From: Flemingiibacterium sp045634005 | GTDB lineage: Bacteria > Bacillota > Clostridia > Oscillospirales > CAG-272 | NCBI GenBank assembly: GCA_045634005.1 | Contig: JAZQZL010000030.1 | Span: 1-28,456 of the forward strand | Length of the DNA: 28,456 nucleotides | Reading direction: 5' to 3' | Part shown: positions 23,866 through 28,456 of the stretch, piece by piece | Layout of the letters: every line of letters begins with the position of its first letter | Position numbering within the stretch: the stretch's first letter is position 1 | Translations under genes and position numbers: made by a program | Notes under the pieces: generated by a model | Seen by the model: the letters and a program-made list of their open reading frames with translations, nothing else | Told to the model about the DNA's origin: nothing | Databases searched by the model: none

Positions 23866-23894
23866 ATTATAGCACAACCCAAATCGTTTGTCAA
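23866..23894 (-). promoter_or_regulatory. Promoter of tRNA-Leu
   Basis: On the minus strand, TTGACA (23894-23889), a 17-bp spacer and TATAAT (23871-23866) preceded by TTGTGC. It is 34 bases upstream of the mature tRNA 5' end. Confidence 0.85.
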
Positions 23895-23939
23895 TACCTT
23901 TTTTCAAAAATATCAAAATATTTTTTCGCATTCCAAGCG

Positions 23940-23968
23940 TTGACATAAGGCTATACTTGCGGTATAAT
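23940..23968 (+). promoter_or_regulatory. Promoter of radA
   Basis: TTGACA (23940-23945), a 17-bp spacer and TATAAT (23963-23968) preceded by TGCGG. It is divergent from the tRNA promoter about 45 bp away. Confidence 0.85.
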
Positions 23969-24004
23969 ATTTGTAGATATATTTCAGACTAACGAGGTGA
24001 ACAC

Positions 24005-25417
24005 ATGAAAGCACCTAAATCCGTATTTACCTGCACCGAGTGCGGACACACCACCACAAAATGGTACGGCAAATGCCCCGCGTGCGGAGAATGGAATACT
24101 ATGGAGGAAGGCGACGCTCCCGTATACGAAGCCGCCGCTCCTGCCGCTAAAATAAAGCGAATCACTCCCGAATATGAGTCGGACGTCATCGCCTTCGACG
24201 AGCTAGAGCTTCCCTCCTTTATCCGTACGGGTACGGGTATGGGCGAGCTTGACCGCGTGCTCGGCGGCGGACTTGTGCACGGCTCCGTCGTTTTACTCGC
24301 CGGTGAGCCCGGCATCGGTAAATCGACCCTACTTCTTCAAATATCCTCTTCTCTTTGCATCGGTGACGGCACCGAGCGCAAGGTGCTCTACATTTCTGGA
24401 GAGGAATCGCAGGGACAGCTCAAGCTTCGCGCAAAGCGACTTGGTGTTTCCGGCAAAAGCCTTTACGTGCTCACCGAAACCAACGTGCGCCGCATTATGG
24501 CGCAGTGCGACAAGGTTCACCCCGACGTTATAATCGTCGACTCGATACAGACGATGTACGACGAGCGAGTTGCATCCGCCCCCGGAAGCATCGCACAGGT
24601 GCGCGAATCCGCGCTCGCGTTTATTGCCAAGGCGAAGAACGAGGGCATCTCGGTGATTATGGTCGGTCACGTTAACAAAGAGGGCGGTATCGCAGGCCCG
24701 AAGGTGCTCGAGCATATGGTGGATGCGGTGCTCTACTTCGAGGGCGAAAAGCTTCGCTCCTACCGCATTATACGCGCTATCAAGAACCGTTTCGGCTCAA
24801 CTAACGAAATCGGTATGTTCGAGATGAGCGATGAGGGCCTCATAGAGGTCGACAACCCGTCCGAAGCATTGCTCGCAGGACGCCCGACGGGCGTATCGGG
24901 CAACTGTGCCGTATGCGTTATGGAGGGCACGCGTCCGATAATCGCGGAGGTTCAGGCGCTTGTAGCGCAGACCGCGTATCCGTCGCCGCGCCGCACGTCG
25001 AACGGTATCGACTACAACCGTATGTGCCTGATACTCGCGGTACTCGAAAAGCGACTCGGATACCGCTTCTCCGTAAACGACACGTACCTCAACGTAATAG
25101 GCGGTTTACACATCGACGAGCCTGCGGCTGACCTTGCCGTTGCTATGGCGCTTATCTCTTCTATAAAGGACGAACCCGTCGCAGACGACCTTATCGCTAT
25201 CGGCGAGATCGGACTTGCGGGAGAATGCCGTGCCGTGCAGAATTTCGAGCAGAGAGTGTCGGAGGCGGTGCGCCTTGGATTTCGCAAGATAATCGTGCCT
25301 GCACGCAATATCGAGCAGCGCGAGCGAATCGGCAAAAAGTTAAAATACGACGGCGTTGATATAGTTCCCGTCAAGAGTATCTTCGACCGTATAAACTGGG
25401 CTGCAGAAGAAAAATAA
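24005..25417 (+). CDS. radA: DNA repair protein RadA (Sms)
   Basis: This 470-residue ATPase helps process recombination intermediates by driving branch migration. Seen: an N-terminal zinc finger with Cys10, Cys13, Cys24 and Cys27; Walker A GEPGIGKST (100-108); Walker B VIIVDS (175-180); the RadA-specific KNRFG motif (260-264); and a C-terminal Lon-protease-like domain (about 290-460) with no protease role expected. The length is typical. GAGGTG lies six bases before the ATG. It has its own promoter and terminator and is not in an operon here. In many Firmicutes radA lies beside disA or clpC; neither is seen in this window. Confidence 0.97.
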   Translation: MKAPKSVFTCTECGHTTTKWYGKCPACGEWNTMEEGDAPVYEAAAPAAKIKRITPEYESDVIAFDELELPSFIRTGTGMGELDRVLGGGLVHGSVVLLAGEPGIGKSTLLLQISSSLCIGDGTERKVLYISGEESQGQLKLRAKRLGVSGKSLYVLTETNVRRIMAQCDKVHPDVIIVDSIQTMYDERVASAPGSIAQVRESALAFIAKAKNEGISVIMVGHVNKEGGIAGPKVLEHMVDAVLYFEGEKLRSYRIIRAIKNRFGSTNEIGMFEMSDEGLIEVDNPSEALLAGRPTGVSGNCAVCVMEGTRPIIAEVQALVAQTAYPSPRRTSNGIDYNRMCLILAVLEKRLGYRFSVNDTYLNVIGGLHIDEPAADLAVAMALISSIKDEPVADDLIAIGEIGLAGECRAVQNFEQRVSEAVRLGFRKIIVPARNIEQRERIGKKLKYDGVDIVPVKSIFDRINWAAEEK

Positions 25418-25421
25418 TCCC

Positions 25422-25460
25422 AAGGCTGTCACGCCCTGCACTGTGGCAGCCCTTTCTCTT
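25422..25460 (+). terminator. Terminator of radA
   Basis: GGCTGTCAC (25424-25432) pairs with GTGGCAGCC (25443-25451), including one G-U, around a 10-base loop, and is followed by CTTTCTCTT. It starts seven bases after the TAA. Confidence 0.8.
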
Positions 25461-25481
25461 ATTGAAAAAGCCCCGTCAGGC

Positions 25482-25513
25482 GATTTGTGCATAAACATGG
25501 GTGATTTGTGCAT
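25482..25513. promoter_or_regulatory. Paired direct repeats, 21 bp apart: probable operator
   Basis: GATTTGTGCAT occurs identically at 25482-25492 and 25503-25513, exactly 21 bp apart. The second copy touches the predicted -35 hexamer. The core TTGTGCA and the spacing match the repeats at 16464-16493, which points to a shared activator. Confidence 0.6.
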
Positions 25514-25542
25514 TGATATATTTTCCCTCTTTAATGTAAAAT
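25513..25542 (+). promoter_or_regulatory. Promoter of the SGNH-rhamnosidase operon
   Basis: TTGATA (25513-25518), an 18-bp spacer and TAAAAT (25537-25542). The spacer is long and both boxes imperfect, fitting an activator-dependent promoter. Confidence 0.5.
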
Positions 25543-25579
25543 TTAGTTATGAGATAATATCTTAAGGGAGATTCAGGCT

Positions 25580-26323
25580 ATGGCTATGAAAATCGTTTCG
25601 CTTCTCAAAAATAAAAATGACGATGCAACCGCAAACCGTCCCGTCACCATCGGCTTTATCGGCGACAGCGTGACTAACGGCTGCTTTGAGGTGCTACCTT
25701 CGATCAAAGAGGACGGCACCGAGGGTATGGACGTCGTTTACGATACGGAGAACGCATATCCTGCGAAGCTTCGTAAAATACTCACAACACTCTACCCAAT
25801 GGCACAGATAAACATTGTAAACGCAGGTATATCGGGCGACGATGCGCCGGGCGGACTTATGCGCGTGGATCGCGATCTGCTCGCGTTCAAGCCGGATCTT
25901 ACGGTCGTGTGCTTCGGCCTTAACGACTCCTGCTATGGCGAGGATAAGCTTGAAAAGTACCGCAAAGCACTTACCGAAATCATCGAAAAGATCAAGGCTT
26001 CAGGCAGCGAGGTCATTCTTATGACACCTCAGCCGATATGCGCTCGCGTTCATACACAGCTTCGCGGTGATACGCTCCGTAAGTTCGGCGCACAGCTCAC
26101 TGAGGGCTTCAAGAGCGGACTTTTCGCAAAGTATATGGACACCGCGCGCGAGGTTGCCGCAGAATGCGGAGTTACCGTCTGCGACTGCTACGCAAAGTGG
26201 ATGAAGCTCTACGAGGGCGGCGTTGACATAACCGACCTTCTGTGCAACTATCTTAACCATCCTACGAGGGATATGCACTGGCTCTTTGCAACAAGCCTTG
26301 CGGACACCATTTTTGAGATGTAA
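25580..26323 (+). CDS. SGNH/GDSL-family hydrolase
   Basis: This 247-residue protein is a predicted esterase of one compact SGNH domain, without the N-terminal beta domain of the pair at 5974-7959. Seen: FIGDSVTNG (26-34, nucleophile Ser30), NAGISGD (81-87), CFGLND (111-116, Asn115) and NYLNHPTRDMH near the C-terminus, whose His227 or His233 is the catalytic base; the usual Asp two or three residues before it is replaced by Asn. GGGAGA lies seven bases before the ATG. It is followed after 12 bases by the rhamnosidase gene, and the two form an operon. It likely removes acyl groups that block a rhamnosyl substrate, an inference from context. Confidence 0.85.
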   Translation: MAMKIVSLLKNKNDDATANRPVTIGFIGDSVTNGCFEVLPSIKEDGTEGMDVVYDTENAYPAKLRKILTTLYPMAQINIVNAGISGDDAPGGLMRVDRDLLAFKPDLTVVCFGLNDSCYGEDKLEKYRKALTEIIEKIKASGSEVILMTPQPICARVHTQLRGDTLRKFGAQLTEGFKSGLFAKYMDTAREVAAECGVTVCDCYAKWMKLYEGGVDITDLLCNYLNHPTRDMHWLFATSLADTIFEM

Positions 26324-26335
26324 AGAGGTCCCTAT

Positions 26336-28456
26336 ATGTCGAATCCGTTCACTCGAATCAATTTTATAAAAGCGCCCGTACCGTTCGATGCGAAAGCACC
26401 CGGCGATGCGCCGATGTTCCGCAGAAAATTCACGCTTAACGGGCCTATCGAGAGCGCTGTCGTACACGTTTGCGGACTCGGTTACGCCTACTACTATCTC
26501 AACGGCGAGCCGATAACGAAGGATCTCTTCACCGCTCCCGTTTCCGACTATCGCAAAACGCTCTGGTATAACACCTACGACGTTACAGACAAGCTTAAAA
26601 GCGGAGAAAACATCTTTTCCGTAATATGCGGCAACGGCTGGTATAACGAGTATTTCAGTACAACGTGGAAGCACCATCTTTCACCTTGGCGCGACAACCC
26701 CAAGTTCATCCTATCGCTTGAGGTCAACGGAAAAACCGTTCTGACAAGTGACAACACCTGGAAGTGCTCGCCGAAATCCGCGATCATCTACAACGAGCTT
26801 CGCTCGGGCGAGCATTTTGATGCACGCCTTTGGGACGACAATTGGAACACGCTCGATTTTGACGACAGCGAATGAGTAGCTGCACGCTTTGACTCCATTC
26901 CGCCTACCGGTACGTTCCGCGCGGTCGACTTTGAGCCGGTCCGCGAGGATAAGCTCTACCCCGCCAAGACCGTCACCAAAATGGGCGATGACCGCTACAT
27001 ATTCGACATCGGTCAGAATATTTCGGGATATATCCGTCTTAACGTAACCGGCAATGCCGGCGACGAGCTGACTATCCGCTATGCCGAAGATCTTGACCAA
27101 AACGGCGAGATGAACTATTTCAAGATGTTCAATCACTATCACGAGTCAGAGTTTGCAACCGATCGCGTAATATGCTCGGGTAAGCCGATCACGTGGTCGC
27201 CGAGATTTGCATACCACGGCTTCAGATACATCGAGATAACGGGACTTCGCGAAGCCTCGCTCGACACCGCCGTCGGTGTGTTCGTTCATCAGATGGTTGA
27301 AAAGAAGAGTAGCTTCGAATGCTCGGACGATATGCTTAACGCGCTCTTTACGGCAGGTCAGATGTCGACTCTCTCGAATATGTTCTATATGCCGACAGAC
27401 TGCCCGACGCGTGAAAAAATGGGTTGGTGCAACGATGCGCAGTCCTCTGCAGAGCAGTTTTTAACTAATTTCCATTCGGTAAAATTCCTTGCGAAATACC
27501 TTCAGGACCTCTTTGACTCACAGCTTCCCGCAGGTCAGATGTCGGGCATTATCCCGACGGGCGGCTGGGGATACGACGAGTGGAACGGTCCTGTTACCGA
27601 CGGTGTTTTATTCGAGATACCCTACAGACTTTACCTGCATACGGGGGATGTAAGCTATCTTGTAAGAAGCCTTCCCTACCTCGACAGATACATCGAATAC
27701 TTAAAGACGCGTGAGGACGAAAACGGCGACGTCACGTTCGGACTTTCCGACTGGGTTTCGCCCGACGACAGTAGCGTTGTCGGCGCAACGTTTATAAACT
27801 CCGCATACCGCGTGAAATTCCTTCGCATAGCAGAGCTTGCCGCTTCACTTTCTGGAGTTAGCGAGAACATATACACGCCTCAGCTCAAAGCACAGATAGA
27901 CGCACATAAGGCGAAGTATATGAATGCCGACGGTACCTGTAACGTGGACCGTCAGACCGCCGTTGCGATGACTATCTATCACGGCATTTACGACGATCTT
28001 GCTCCTCTCGCGGCGCAGCTTAAGCGACTCGTCGAGGAAAAGGACTTCCACCACGACTGCGGTATGGTTGGACTTCGCCACCTCTACATAGCGCTTAATA
28101 GGTGCGGACTTCACGACTACGCTTACCGCATCGTAACAGCACACGGCTTCCCGTCCTACCGCAACTGGTACGAGGACGGCATGACGACGCTTTACGAGGT
28201 GTGGAACAACTCCAACGCATCGCATAACCACCATATGTTCTCCGACTTTATGTCGTGGATGATGAAAACGATACTCGGTATCGATCTTGCCGAGCCGGGT
28301 GAAAAACACGCAACTCTCGAGCCGCACTTCTTTGACGGTCTTTCATACGCCAAGGGACACATCGATCTGCCGTACGGTAAGGTCTGCGTTGCTTGGGAAA
28401 AGGGTGAGGACACCGTCGCGCTCAACATAACGGTAGAGGGCGACACCGTAGCCGAA
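26336..28456 (+). pseudogene. Alpha-L-rhamnosidase (GH78), interrupted by in-frame TGA; 3' end outside window
   Basis: This is one reading frame of 707 codons to the window edge, broken only by a TGA at 26873-26875 (codon 180). Seen before it: a rhamnosidase-type N-terminal beta domain (HVCGLGYAYYYLNGEPI, GNGWYNEYFS). After it: FDIGQNISGYIRL, the catalytic signature DCPTREKMGW (residues 355-364, general acid Glu360), and WNGPVTDGVLFEIPYR, then a C-terminal beta-sandwich beginning. GAGGT precedes the ATG by eight bases. Elsewhere in the window TGA ends at least three genes, so it is not recoded. The most likely event is TGG to TGA. It may be a true loss, a strain polymorphism or an assembly error; the rest is intact. 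Confidence 0.8.

Noticed and set aside
26336..28456. TGA decoded as tryptophan (alternative genetic code) or as selenocysteine
   Set aside because: TGA is the stop codon of the genes ending at 7956, 10482 and 17698, tryptophan is written TGG throughout, and no selenocysteine-type hairpin or active-site context is seen after 26875.
1..28456. CRISPR array, prophage, integron or transposon
   Set aside because: No regularly spaced repeats, integrase, transposase, terminase or cas gene was found. The short direct repeats seen come only in pairs.

Overview
The window looks like a piece of a Clostridia (Bacillota) chromosome, most likely from an uncultured gut or rumen organism. The signs are strong AGGAGG-type ribosome binding sites, sigma-A promoters with 17-bp spacers and a TGTGN extended -10, a CCA-encoding tRNA, and Firmicutes-type housekeeping genes (radA, trpS, mnmM) mixed with glycoside hydrolases that have no signal peptide. 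It is gene-dense on both strands, and no gap without a gene exceeds about 300 bases. There is no CRISPR array, prophage or transposase. The taxonomic placement is an inference.

Layout. 1-215: tail of an upstream unit (a 14-bp direct repeat and a terminator), then a TMEM164/YwaF-type membrane protein (216-932). 968-5573: carbohydrate genes, a GH29 alpha-L-fucosidase-like and a GH78 alpha-L-rhamnosidase-like enzyme on the minus strand and a divergent amidohydrolase. 5618-5866: a small protein resembling NHLP/Nif11 leader peptides. 5974-10343: a five-gene minus-strand operon (EEP-family hydrolase, HAD phosphatase, DMT transporter and two tandem SGNH esterases). 10482-15842: a minus-strand ABC / DUF1854 / ABC operon in which both transporter halves carry an N-terminal PH-like domain plus zinc ribbon. 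16085-18685: an orphan small protein, then a Gfo/Idh/MocA oxidoreductase and a sugar isomerase/epimerase. 18763-22376: mnmM, an Ap4A-type Nudix hydrolase, trpS and a nucleoside hydrolase. 22512-23832: a CaCA cation antiporter, a structured palindromic element and tRNA-Leu(GAG). 24005-25417: radA. 25580-end: an SGNH esterase and a GH78 rhamnosidase that is interrupted by one in-frame TGA and runs off the window.

How the parts fit. The glycosidases, SGNH esterases, oxidoreductase and isomerase suggest intracellular processing of imported, possibly acylated, fucose- or rhamnose-containing oligosaccharides. Two of these operons (the oxidoreductase operon and the SGNH-rhamnosidase operon) share paired TGTGCA-core direct repeats exactly 21 bp apart upstream of their promoters, which suggests one common AraC-type regulator encoded elsewhere. 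The least ordinary items are the ABC-DUF1854-ABC system with its hairpin-spaced ribosome binding site, the tRNA-3'-end-like palindromic repeat next to tRNA-Leu, and the nonsense codon in the second rhamnosidase.
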